A DNA stretch of 64,000 nt from Clostridia bacterium (GTDB taxonomy: Bacteria; Bacillota; Clostridia; Oscillospirales; Acutalibacteraceae), in contig JAFQON010000041.1 in NCBI GenBank assembly GCA_017403185.1, forward strand, positions 62,001-126,000. The letters are read 5' to 3'. Positions 23,917 through 32,391 of the stretch are shown here, piece after piece; within the stretch, counting starts at the first letter, position 1; every line of letters begins with the position of its first letter. The translations under genes and the position numbers were made by a program. Under the pieces are notes generated by a model that saw only the letters and a list, made by a program, of their open reading frames with translations, had not been told where the DNA came from and did no database searches.

Positions 23917-24555
23917 ATGGAAAAGCTTATTGCAAAAGATTTACTCTCAATCGGTGCTGTTTTTCTTCGCCCCGAAGAGCCCTTTACATGGGCAAGCGGC
24001 ATCAAAAGCCCCATTTACTGCGATAACAGACTCACTCTCACTGCACCGGCAGTAAGAACAGATGTTGAAAAAGGTCTTGCAGAAATCGTTAAAAATCATT
24101 ATCCTGATGCAGAGGTGCTTATGGGCACTTCAACCGCAGGTATTGCTCACGCAGCAATCACTGCTCATCTTCTTGATATGCCTATGGGCTATGTGCGTTC
24201 GGGTGCAAAGGACCACGGCAGAGGCAATCAGATTGAGGGCAAGCTTGAAAAGGGTCAGAAAGTAGTTGTTATTGAAGACCTTATCTCAACAGGCGGCAGC
24301 GTTATTGAAGTTGTTGATGCTCTTCGTGAAGCAGGCGCAGAGGTGCTTGGCATTGCAAGCATCTTCACATATGGCATGAAAAAGGGTCTTGACAGACTTG
24401 CAGCAGCCGAAGTTAAGAATGTAAGCCTCACAAACCTTGATGTAATAGCAGAAGTCGCAGCGGAAACAGGCTATATCAAGCCTGAGGATGTTGCCCGTCT
24501 TATTGCTTTCAGAAACAACCCCTCCGACGAAAGCTGGATAGGGGGAGCAAAATGA
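23917..24555 (+). CDS. pyrE: Orotate phosphoribosyltransferase
   Basis: 212 residues. Type I phosphoribosyltransferase with the PRPP-binding motif [14 protein letters not shown] (about 115-128) and the flexible loop [15 protein letters not shown]. It attaches orotate to PRPP. CAGGAGG precedes the start, and its end overlaps pyrB (ATGA). Confidence 0.96.
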   Translation: MEKLIAKDLLSIGAVFLRPEEPFTWASGIKSPIYCDNRLTLTAPAVRTDVEKGLAEIVKNHYPDAEVLMGTSTAGIAHAAITAHLLDMPMGYVRSGAKDHGRGNQIEGKLEKGQKVVVIEDLISTGGSVIEVVDALREAGAEVLGIASIFTYGMKKGLDRLAAAEVKNVSLTNLDVIAEVAAETGYIKPEDVARLIAFRNNPSDESWIGGAK

Positions 24556-25466
24556 GAAGTCTTATAGACATTCTTTCGCTCACAACAGAAGAAATTGACG
24601 AGCTTATTGCCGTTGCCGAGGATATTATAGCAAATCCCGTGAAATACCGCGATAAGTGCAGATACAAGAAGCTTGCAACCCTTTTCTTTGAGCCCTCAAC
24701 AAGAACCCGCCTCAGCTTTGAGGCGGCTATGTATGAGCTCGGCGGTCAGGTGCTTGGCTTTTCTGAGGCTAATTCATCATCAGCCGCAAAGGGTGAAAGC
24801 GTTGCCGATACCGCAAGAACGGTAAGCTGTTATGCGGATATCATAGCCATGCGTCATCCCAAAGAGGGCGCACCGCTTGTTGCATCAATGGCGGCAAGCG
24901 TGCCTATTATCAATGCGGGTGACGGCGGTCATAACCACCCCACGCAGACACTCACCGACCTTCTCACAATCAAGCGTGAAAAGGGCAGGCTCAATAATCT
25001 CACCATCGGCTTTTGCGGAGACCTTAAATTCGGAAGAACCGTTCATTCTCTTATCGAAGCTATGTCAAGATATACCGGCATAAAGGTTGTGCTTATTTCA
25101 CCTTATGAGCTTCAGCTTCCCGGATATCTCAAAAAAGAAACTCTTGATGCAAAGGGCATCGAGTATAAAGAAACAACGGATCTCAGTGCGGTTATGCCCG
25201 AGCTTGATATTCTTTATATGACAAGAGTTCAGCGTGAGCGTTTCTTCAACGAAGAGGATTACCTCAGACTCAAGGACAGCTATATTCTCACCCCCGAGAA
25301 GCTTGTTGATGCAAAAGAAGACCTTGCAATTCTTCATCCGCTGCCGAGAGTTAACGAAATCCATACATCCGTTGATGCAGACCCCAGAGCCTGCTATTTC
25401 AGGCAGGTGCTCAACGGCAAATTTATCCGCATGGCTCTTATTCTTAAACTGCTGGAGGTGGAGTAA
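24552..25466 (+). CDS. pyrB: Aspartate carbamoyltransferase catalytic subunit
   Basis: 304 residues. The carbamoyl phosphate loop [13 protein letters not shown] (about 43-56), HPTQTLTDL, and the aspartate-domain HPLPR motif (about 265) are all present. This is the committed step of pyrimidine synthesis. With pyrI directly downstream it belongs to the allosteric holoenzyme type. Confidence 0.97.
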   Translation: MRSLIDILSLTTEEIDELIAVAEDIIANPVKYRDKCRYKKLATLFFEPSTRTRLSFEAAMYELGGQVLGFSEANSSSAAKGESVADTARTVSCYADIIAMRHPKEGAPLVASMAASVPIINAGDGGHNHPTQTLTDLLTIKREKGRLNNLTIGFCGDLKFGRTVHSLIEAMSRYTGIKVVLISPYELQLPGYLKKETLDAKGIEYKETTDLSAVMPELDILYMTRVQRERFFNEEDYLRLKDSYILTPEKLVDAKEDLAILHPLPRVNEIHTSVDADPRACYFRQVLNGKFIRMALILKLLEVE

Positions 25467-25883
25467 TTGCATATTGATTCTATCAAAAACGGCGTTGTAA
25501 TTGACCATATCAAAGCGGGCAAAAGCATGGAGATTTATAACCATCTTGAGCTTGATAAGCTTGACTGCACGGTTGCAATCATAAAAAATGTCAGCAGCAA
25601 GAAGATGGGCAGAAAGGATATTATCAAGGTTGATTCCGAGATGGAGGTTGACCTTGATGTGCTCGGTTATATTGACCCTGATATCACGGTTAATATAATC
25701 AAGAATGAAGTGCTTTGCGAAAAGAAGAAGCTTACTCTGCCAAATCAGATAAAAGATGTTGTAAAGTGCAAAAATCCCCGTTGCATCACTACCACCGAGC
25801 AGGATTTGCCCCACATTTTCAAGCTTACAAATGCAGAAACCAAGACCTATCGCTGCATTTATTGCGAATCAAAAGCAAAATAA
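25467..25883 (+). CDS. pyrI: Aspartate carbamoyltransferase regulatory subunit
   Basis: 138 residues. The N-terminal allosteric domain (IDHIKAGKSMEIYNHLEL) binds nucleotides, and the C-terminal zinc domain has the four cysteines CKNPRC and CIYC. It starts at TTG 25467 directly after the pyrB stop, behind GGAGGTGGAG; no ATG is available at the proper position. Last gene of the pyr operon, which lacks carAB and pyrR. Confidence 0.95.
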   Translation: MHIDSIKNGVVIDHIKAGKSMEIYNHLELDKLDCTVAIIKNVSSKKMGRKDIIKVDSEMEVDLDVLGYIDPDITVNIIKNEVLCEKKKLTLPNQIKDVVKCKNPRCITTTEQDLPHIFKLTNAETKTYRCIYCESKAK

Positions 25884-25893
25884 TTGTTCTCAA

Positions 25894-25924
25894 AACCTGT
25901 ACGGCTGACCGTGCAGGTTTTTTG
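25894..25924 (+). terminator. Terminator of the pyr operon
   Basis: AACCTGTACGG and CCGTGCAGGTT form an 11-pair stem (one wobble) followed by T residues. Confidence 0.88.
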
Positions 25925-26063
25925 TTACAAATTGTTACATATATATTACAACAATTACGGTTTGATTTCAGTTGTGTAATAAATATTTACAAATCGCAAA
26001 TTAATGCTAAAATGGAATTACAAAAAGATTTAAAAAATTTTAAATTTTTTCAAAAAAAACATA

Positions 26064-26087
26064 GACCAACCGCAGATTTGTATCGTC
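26064..26087 (+). promoter_or_regulatory. ECF-like promoter element, copy D
   Basis: GACC at 26064-26067 and CGTC at 26084-26087, 16 bases between, in the context ATAGACCAACC...CGTCTTATAGGTGAAAGG. A hairpin GGGTT/GACCC (26101-26115) follows. It drives the tandem secreted-protein genes. The rest of the gap from 25925 is AT-rich with no other feature. Confidence 0.62.
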
Positions 26088-26144
26088 TTATAGGTGAAAG
26101 GGGTTAAAAAGACCCGAAAACCAACCTTACGGAGGTAATGAAAA

Positions 26145-27392
26145 ATGAAAAAAACAATGAAATCAATCATCGCAGCAACACTCGCACTCGTTATGCTTCT
26201 TTGTTCAGTGCCTGCTTTTGCGTATAATACAGGCGATACGGTGGAATGGCTTGTTTCACGCTATGAATATATGGATTCATATTTATATGCCGGTGAACTC
26301 AAGGTTGGAAATAATACCGTTACTTGTGAAAAAAATAATATTTGCTGTAATATTAATGTCGACAAAGCAGGATATTATCTTTTTACCGGTGACGAAATGG
26401 GAGATGTTTACATTTCCGAAAACATTCAACCGGACGGCTCTCCGCAGGGTTATATTGATGTGTTGGAAGTATATGAGAGTGAAAAGAATGAATCGGTTGT
26501 TTATCTCCCTGAAGGCGAATCATTTATCGGATTTTATACCAATGATTCAACTGATAAAACTGAAATTACTGTTTCTTACTTCGACGAAGAAATAACTGCT
26601 GTTGAGTTTGAAGAGAATTCATTTAAAGACCTCATTTTCTGGGAGGATTATTGGATATCACCAACCGATGACGGCGAAAAAATAGGTATGTATCGTGATG
26701 CGAAAATTACTTTTTCAAACGGAAGCGTATATGAGGTTTGTTTTGGTAAGTTTGCATTTGATTATGAAATGATATCTGAAAATGAATATAACCTCACCGT
26801 TATCCTTCCCGGTTACACAGAAGAATTCATAATGACCTGTTGTGAAGTCAAAGATGTTGTAAAAAATGTTGAAATTACGAATATAGATAAATATCTCAAT
26901 TCTGTTTTGTTCTATGATAATACAGCTTGTTCAGCGTTTGAAGACGATGCTCTCAAAAATGAGAAAATGACACTTACTTTTGTTGATGGAAGCACATACA
27001 CTATTGATAGCATATATGATTTTGTTGATTATGTTGATTTCCCCAACGGCAGAGGATATGAAATGTTTATTTTTGATGTGGTTGAAGAAAATGGCTCAGT
27101 GAAGCTCGTGGTTGAAATAGCAGAGCAGAGTGTGGCAGAATTTGAGTGCAAAGTAAGAAAAGCCAGCTTTTTTGAAAATTTATCAGTTCTTGCAGACAAT
27201 ATCACTGAAAACTTGAATTTAATAAAATACGAGTATGATATGTTTACATGTGTTTTGAATGCTGAGGATGCGGATGTAAATGAGATTGTTGAAAGCATCA
27301 AAAATCTTATTGATATAATTAAAAGAGAATCGGCAGATGTTTATGAAAAGGTAATTAATTTTGCGGATTTTTACATTAACGGAGGTAATTAA
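26145..27392 (+). CDS. Secreted protein of unknown function, tandem copy 1
   Basis: 415 residues. Signal peptide MKKTMKSIIAATLALVMLLC and onward to a cleavage after PAFA (26). The mature region is very acidic and consists of beta-rich repeats in which EEITAVEFEENSFKDL-type and CEVKDVVKNVEITNIDKYL-type segments look like Ig-like folds. A C-terminal helical stretch closes the protein. The domain plan is shared with the next gene, but sequences have diverged. Own ECF-like promoter. No family is recognised; a surface or secreted role is inferred from the signal peptide only. Confidence 0.72.
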   Translation: MKKTMKSIIAATLALVMLLCSVPAFAYNTGDTVEWLVSRYEYMDSYLYAGELKVGNNTVTCEKNNICCNINVDKAGYYLFTGDEMGDVYISENIQPDGSPQGYIDVLEVYESEKNESVVYLPEGESFIGFYTNDSTDKTEITVSYFDEEITAVEFEENSFKDLIFWEDYWISPTDDGEKIGMYRDAKITFSNGSVYEVCFGKFAFDYEMISENEYNLTVILPGYTEEFIMTCCEVKDVVKNVEITNIDKYLNSVLFYDNTACSAFEDDALKNEKMTLTFVDGSTYTIDSIYDFVDYVDFPNGRGYEMFIFDVVEENGSVKLVVEIAEQSVAEFECKVRKASFFENLSVLADNITENLNLIKYEYDMFTCVLNAEDADVNEIVESIKNLIDIIKRESADVYEKVINFADFYINGGN

Positions 27393-27393
27393 A

Positions 27394-28662
27394 ATGAAAA
27401 AAACAATGAAATCAATCATCGCAGCAACCCTTGCACTCGTAATGCTTCTTTGCTCAGTGCCTGCTTTTGCGGCAGGTGCGGACGAAACAGTGAAATGGTA
27501 TTGGTGGGAGGATAATTACCACGAGTATCACTATGAAGGAGTCCTTGAAGAAGGCACTGTTGAATTCGGCAAAGATACTCCCGAGTATATTTATTACACT
27601 TTTGATGCTCAGGAAGAGGGCTATTATCTCATGACAGAAGAAAATGAGTGGCTCGGTGCTATTATGCCCGAAGAAATAAAAAACGGCAGCTTTTACGGTG
27701 AAATATATTGTGATGAGCATATCGGAAAAATTGCAGAAACAGGAGATTTTGCCTCTCTTTGGTATCTTGAAGAAGGCGAGCATATCATAGGCTTTTATCT
27801 TGGCGGCGGCACGGGATCACCTTCAACGCTTGCCGAATGCGGCGGATTTTCGCTTGAATACTGCGGCAAGGAAATAACAGACCTTGAATTTGATGAAAAT
27901 TCACTCGACGGATTGGTTATTGATTACGATCTGTGCTTCAACGAACATTCGGGAAGAGAAGACGAATATCATATGTCTGATGTTGACGGTGTTACGGTTA
28001 CTTTCTCAGGCGGAAAGAGCATCACAGTTGATGACAACGGGTATTATGTTTACCCTCAGGGTGAAATAAAAGAGGGCGTCAATGAATTTGAGGTTGATTT
28101 TCTCGGATACAAGGAGAATATCACCGTAATCGCTTATTCTTTGTCCCATTATATTAAGTCGGCAGAGCTCAACAATGTTGAAAAATACACTGACATAAAA
28201 ATGCTTTATGATTGTAACTATGAATATAACGGCGATTTCAGCGGCGAAACCGTGACCGTTACTTTTGCTGACGGCACAAAGAAGAATTATGTGCTTGATG
28301 AATTCAACGGTGCAGAAATCAAGCTTGACAACGGAAGAAAATATTATATTGATGTTTATTATACATTCAATCTGACTGAATGCGATTTGCACATATCTTT
28401 CGGATTTTATGAAACACTCTGCAAGTATGAATGCAATGTTGAGCAGGCTTCTTTTAAAGAAAACCTTGAATGGTTCAAGTTCAATATTGAGCACGGCACA
28501 TATTGGAATGTCAGAAACATCAGAGAAGCCTTCAATAATATTTTTGATGTTGATTCACCTTTTGAGCTTATCAATAATATTGCAGTATTTGCAGATGTGT
28601 TGATTGTTAATACATCAGTGATTCTTGATTTTGTAAGCACAGAGCTCGGTATGCTTATATAA
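27394..28662 (+). CDS. Secreted protein of unknown function, tandem copy 2
   Basis: 422 residues. The signal peptide has the same amino acids as copy 1 and nearly the same codons, while the mature part has drifted: KEITDLEFDENSLDGL and ENITVIAYSLSHYIKSAELNN parallel segments of copy 1, and ECNVEQASFKENLE parallels ECKVRKASFFENLS. It begins one base after copy 1 ends, and its GGAGG lies in the last codons of copy 1. Therefore the pair is one operon. Function unknown. Confidence 0.72.
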   Translation: MKKTMKSIIAATLALVMLLCSVPAFAAGADETVKWYWWEDNYHEYHYEGVLEEGTVEFGKDTPEYIYYTFDAQEEGYYLMTEENEWLGAIMPEEIKNGSFYGEIYCDEHIGKIAETGDFASLWYLEEGEHIIGFYLGGGTGSPSTLAECGGFSLEYCGKEITDLEFDENSLDGLVIDYDLCFNEHSGREDEYHMSDVDGVTVTFSGGKSITVDDNGYYVYPQGEIKEGVNEFEVDFLGYKENITVIAYSLSHYIKSAELNNVEKYTDIKMLYDCNYEYNGDFSGETVTVTFADGTKKNYVLDEFNGAEIKLDNGRKYYIDVYYTFNLTECDLHISFGFYETLCKYECNVEQASFKENLEWFKFNIEHGTYWNVRNIREAFNNIFDVDSPFELINNIAVFADVLIVNTSVILDFVSTELGMLI

Positions 28663-28692
28663 TTTGATTTAAATAACTTGGTTTGTGTTTGT

Positions 28693-28719
28693 TCCCCCGA
28701 CTTCGGTCGGGGGATTTTC
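28693..28719 (+). terminator. Terminator after the tandem secreted-protein genes
   Basis: TCCCCCGAC and GTCGGGGGA form a 9-pair stem capped by a stable TTCG tetraloop, followed by TTTTC. Confidence 0.85.
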
Positions 28720-28790
28720 TTTGCAGAAGCTTGAAAACAGAATAATAATATGTTACTATATATAAAAATATATTATGGAGTAGTGTATTT

Positions 28791-29087
28791 ATGATTAAGC
28801 ATATTGTTTGTTTTAAATTAAAGGACAACAGCCCTGCGGAATGTGAAAAGGCAAAGGAAGTGCTTCTTTCAATGAAGGGCAAGGTGCCTCAGCTCAGAGA
28901 TATTTCGGTTGGCGTAGATTTTCTTCATTCCGAGCGTTCATATGACCTCATTCTTGAGGTTGTGCTTGACGATGCAAAGGCTCTTGAGGACTATCAGAAT
29001 GACCCTTATCACTGCTCAGCAGTAAAAACTCATATGCACGCCGTGAGAGAGAGCTGCGTTGCAATAGACTATGTTATTGAGGGGTAG
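28791..29087 (+). CDS. Dabb-domain protein (stress-responsive A/B barrel)
   Basis: 98 residues, one dimeric alpha/beta barrel. It starts MIKHIVCFKLKDNS with the typical His near the N-terminus; GVDFLHSERSYDLILEVVL and YQNDPYHCSAVKTHM complete the pattern. In glycan clusters such small proteins are often of unclear function. Only five bases separate it from the GH43 gene. Confidence 0.85.
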   Translation: MIKHIVCFKLKDNSPAECEKAKEVLLSMKGKVPQLRDISVGVDFLHSERSYDLILEVVLDDAKALEDYQNDPYHCSAVKTHMHAVRESCVAIDYVIEG

Positions 29088-29092
29088 TTGTT

Positions 29093-30040
29093 ATGCAGCT
29101 TCTTGAAATCAATAAAGAAAAATATATCGGTCAGGCGGACCCGTTTATTCTTGAAAGCAACGGAAGATTTTATATTTACACCACCGGCAAAGACGGCATT
29201 TATGCCTATTCTTCAAACGAGCTTTTAAACGGTTGGAAGTTCGAGGGCAAGGTGTTTGAGTATGACGATCCCGATGTGCACGATTATTGGGCACCGTCCG
29301 TTATTGAGCTTGACGGTGTGTTTTATATGTATTGCTCATTTGAATACTACAAAGATACGCCCGATATCGGCGGGCACCATCAGACGATGTTTGTTTCTTC
29401 AAGCAAGAATCCGCTCGGACCGTTTGAGAATGCAAAGCAGCTTCTTCATCCCTTCTCAATTGATTCCCATGTTGTGAAGAACGAAAGCGGCTTGTTTATT
29501 TTCTATTCAACAAACACTTTTGAGGGCGAAAGGATAGGTACATATATATGCGTTGACAGACTTGTTACTCCTGAAAAGGCTGAGGGCAAGCCTGTGCCTG
29601 TTATAACCGCATCTATTGATGAAGAAATTTATTGTAAAGACAGATACAAAAAGGGTGTTCACTGGCATACTCTCGAAGGAGCTTTCTATTTCAAAGAAGG
29701 TGATTGGCAGTATGTTATGTATAGCGGAGCCTGCTATGAAAATGAAAAGTATTTTATCGGCTACGCAAGGGCTAAGACTGATGAAACCGATCTTACAAAA
29801 ATAAAATTTGAAAAATATCCCGATGACAAAACCTATGCGCCCGTTCTTAACAGCAACGAGTGGGAAGAGGGCACGGGTCATCACTCGATGATTAAGCACG
29901 GCGGTGAGTGGTATGCGATATATCATGCAAGGAATTCTGAGGATGACGGGCTTGAGGGTGACAGAAGAAACGCAAGAATCTGTCGCCTTGAAATAAAAGA
30001 CGGCATTATCACGGCAGACAGAAAACAGTTTGAAATTTAA
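29093..30040 (+). CDS. Glycoside hydrolase family 43-like (five-bladed propeller)
   Basis: 315 residues, no signal peptide, so it likely acts on imported oligosaccharides. QADPFILESNGRFYIYTT carries the N-terminal catalytic Asp of GH43, YWAPSVIELDGVFYMY is the second blade, and WHTLEGAFYFKEGDWQYVMYSG holds the probable acid Glu. Members cleave arabinofuranosides or xylosides, and the exact activity is not readable. It is followed by a symporter and a GH3 enzyme. Confidence 0.88.
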   Translation: MQLLEINKEKYIGQADPFILESNGRFYIYTTGKDGIYAYSSNELLNGWKFEGKVFEYDDPDVHDYWAPSVIELDGVFYMYCSFEYYKDTPDIGGHHQTMFVSSSKNPLGPFENAKQLLHPFSIDSHVVKNESGLFIFYSTNTFEGERIGTYICVDRLVTPEKAEGKPVPVITASIDEEIYCKDRYKKGVHWHTLEGAFYFKEGDWQYVMYSGACYENEKYFIGYARAKTDETDLTKIKFEKYPDDKTYAPVLNSNEWEEGTGHHSMIKHGGEWYAIYHARNSEDDGLEGDRRNARICRLEIKDGIITADRKQFEI

Positions 30041-30053
30041 ACGAGGTGTTGAA

Positions 30054-32381
30054 GTGGCTGAAAAGAATACTATTGTTGAAAAAGTCCGTTCCGTAATAGA
30101 AGAGGTTTTTCTCTATTGGAACCACCCGAGACCGGGGGAATATGTGCCTTATAAGGAGATTGTTATGCTCAGTCTCGGCTGGATGGTGCAGTATTTTACC
30201 GTTCAGTTTTCAATAAGCTTTGGTGTGGGCAATGTGTTCACAGGTCAGACCCTCAAAATGAATAACAACGAGCTGCTTGTTATGGGTTATGTGTGCCAGA
30301 TTATCGGCTATGCGATGGCACCGTTCAATTCATGGCTTGTTGATAATCTGAGAAGTGCAAAGGGTAAATACAGGGTTTACATACAGCTTGCAATCCCTTC
30401 AATGATTCTGACTCTTATCGCTTTGTGGCTGCCTTATGAGCAGCTGCGAGACGGTGTATCCCGTTATGTGATGATTGCCGTTTTGTTCCTCATCGGTCAG
30501 ATTCAGGGCACCGTGCAAAGCTGGTTCCAGACGGGAATTACAAACATGGTTTATGTTATCACTCCCAACTCTCAGGAGCGAGCCAAAATCATGTCAATAA
30601 CAGGCATAGTTTACAGCTTTGCACCGACTCTTCTTAACATTTATATGCCTGCAATGGTAGATATACTGAAGGTTGACAAATTCAGCATGGCTTATTACAG
30701 AGGCACATATACACCTCTTGCTCTTTTTGCTCCGCTTGCACTTGTGGCCTTCTTCGGCACTCAGGAACGCCTTGTGCTTCCTAAAAGCCGTATAACCAAA
30801 ATGAGCTTCGGCAATTCAATCAGAAGCGTTGCGGGCAACAGAATTTTCTGGATTAAATGCTTTGATGCGTGGAACGATTTTCTTGAAGGTGCCAAGGGAA
30901 ATGTTTGGGAGCAGCTTGTATACCGTGCTCACATAGTATCAAGCACAACCTACGGCTTTTTAAATACACTTTGCCATAATGCACAGCTGTGGTCTATGAT
31001 ATTCTCGCCGTGGTTTATTAAAAAATTCGGCAAAAAGAAAATCAAGGTGTTCAAAAACATTGTGCAGGTATTTGTTGTTGCGGGCATAGGTCTTGTATAC
31101 AAATCTAAATTTGCCATTGTCTTTTTGTTTATACTTAATTATATCAACAGATTTGTAGATTGTGCCGAGGTTATCGATAAGGCTATTGAATCCGATATGA
31201 GAGATACTCAGCAGTATCTTGTGGGCGAAAGAATAGACGGCTCGTTCGGTATGATTTCAACCTATGCCAACGGATTTGTCGGTATGTTTACAGGACTTTT
31301 CCTGCCGTGGATTTACGCAAAATGCGGCTTTGACGGCAACGATTATTCGGTTCTTGATGTTTATATTGATTATAACCCCGATTTGCCGCTGAGCCAACAG
31401 CAGAAGAATCCCAATTGCGTGCTTTACAGTATGCTTGATGTTCTGATTGCGGTTTCTGTTTTCGGTGCAGTGGTCGATGTTATCCCGTGGCTTTTCTATG
31501 ATGTAAGTGAAACGGGTCAGAAGTCAATGCTCAGGGTTATTCGCCTGAGAACAATGGTTGAAGACAAGGATTCCGGCAAGGAAGATGTTGAGAATTATCT
31601 TGAAGGCTGCAGGGCGGTTATGAATGCGCAAAAGTATATCGGCCTTGAAAAGGTTGAGCTTCCCAAGGATGAGCTTAAAAAGGCAAAGCTTCTGCCCAAA
31701 AACACCGATGAAGAAAAAGAGCTGAGAGAAAAAACTATCAAGGAGATTAAGCAGCGTATTTCTCAGGCGGAAACAGATAATGAAGAAATTGAAATTGCAA
31801 AGTTCGTTATGTTTGAAATCAACAGATTTTCAACCGAATTCGGTGCAAAGCAGCTTGAACTTGCAAAATTGATTGTTAATGCCGGCAGCGAAAGGTTTTA
31901 TGAGGTATATGAGCAGGCGGTTGAGCTTGCAACAAATCTGCCGAAGTCAAGCGTTAAGGAAGAGAAGATCTGGCGCAGGCAGGAGGTAAGAAATGCCAAT
32001 TCGCTCCGCAGAAGCATGAAGCTTGCATATAAATATTATCCCGACGGAAATATCAGTTTTGACCCTCAGTGCATCGAGGATGCCTATAATATGCCCGATG
32101 AAACCCGTGAAGAGCAAAAAGCAAGAAGAAAGGCAATGAAAAAGGCAAACAAAGAGCAGAATATCTATTCAAAGGTTGCGTTTGCTTATCTTTCAGCGTT
32201 GAGAACCGTAAAGCTTGCGGAAGGATATGAAAACCTTTCCGATATCATGTCGGATTACGATGAGATTACCGAGAAGTGCGAGCTTGAGCGAAACGAGCAG
32301 CTGCTCAAAGATAAAAAGATAGCCGAAGAACGCAGGCTTGATATGGAACGCAAAAAGGCTCAGAAAAAACTGAAAAAGTGA
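30054..32381 (+). CDS. GPH-type sugar:cation symporter (MFS) with long cytoplasmic tail
   Basis: 775 residues. The first 490 or so contain about 12 membrane helices in the pattern of glycoside-pentoside-hexuronide:cation symporters (SFGVGNVFTGQTL, YAMAPFNSWLVDNL and MVYVITPNSQERAKIMS regions). The last 280 residues form a charged, helical tail with KK/EE runs ending LDMERKKAQKKLKK, not usual for the family. GTG 30054 is chosen since ACGAGGTG sits 7 bases upstream; the upstream TTG frame overlaps the GH43 end. It likely imports the oligosaccharides cut by the neighbouring enzymes. Confidence 0.8.
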   Translation: MAEKNTIVEKVRSVIEEVFLYWNHPRPGEYVPYKEIVMLSLGWMVQYFTVQFSISFGVGNVFTGQTLKMNNNELLVMGYVCQIIGYAMAPFNSWLVDNLRSAKGKYRVYIQLAIPSMILTLIALWLPYEQLRDGVSRYVMIAVLFLIGQIQGTVQSWFQTGITNMVYVITPNSQERAKIMSITGIVYSFAPTLLNIYMPAMVDILKVDKFSMAYYRGTYTPLALFAPLALVAFFGTQERLVLPKSRITKMSFGNSIRSVAGNRIFWIKCFDAWNDFLEGAKGNVWEQLVYRAHIVSSTTYGFLNTLCHNAQLWSMIFSPWFIKKFGKKKIKVFKNIVQVFVVAGIGLVYKSKFAIVFLFILNYINRFVDCAEVIDKAIESDMRDTQQYLVGERIDGSFGMISTYANGFVGMFTGLFLPWIYAKCGFDGNDYSVLDVYIDYNPDLPLSQQQKNPNCVLYSMLDVLIAVSVFGAVVDVIPWLFYDVSETGQKSMLRVIRLRTMVEDKDSGKEDVENYLEGCRAVMNAQKYIGLEKVELPKDELKKAKLLPKNTDEEKELREKTIKEIKQRISQAETDNEEIEIAKFVMFEINRFSTEFGAKQLELAKLIVNAGSERFYEVYEQAVELATNLPKSSVKEEKIWRRQEVRNANSLRRSMKLAYKYYPDGNISFDPQCIEDAYNMPDETREEQKARRKAMKKANKEQNIYSKVAFAYLSALRTVKLAEGYENLSDIMSDYDEITEKCELERNEQLLKDKKIAEERRLDMERKKAQKKLKK

Positions 32382-32391
32382 GGTAGCTTTT

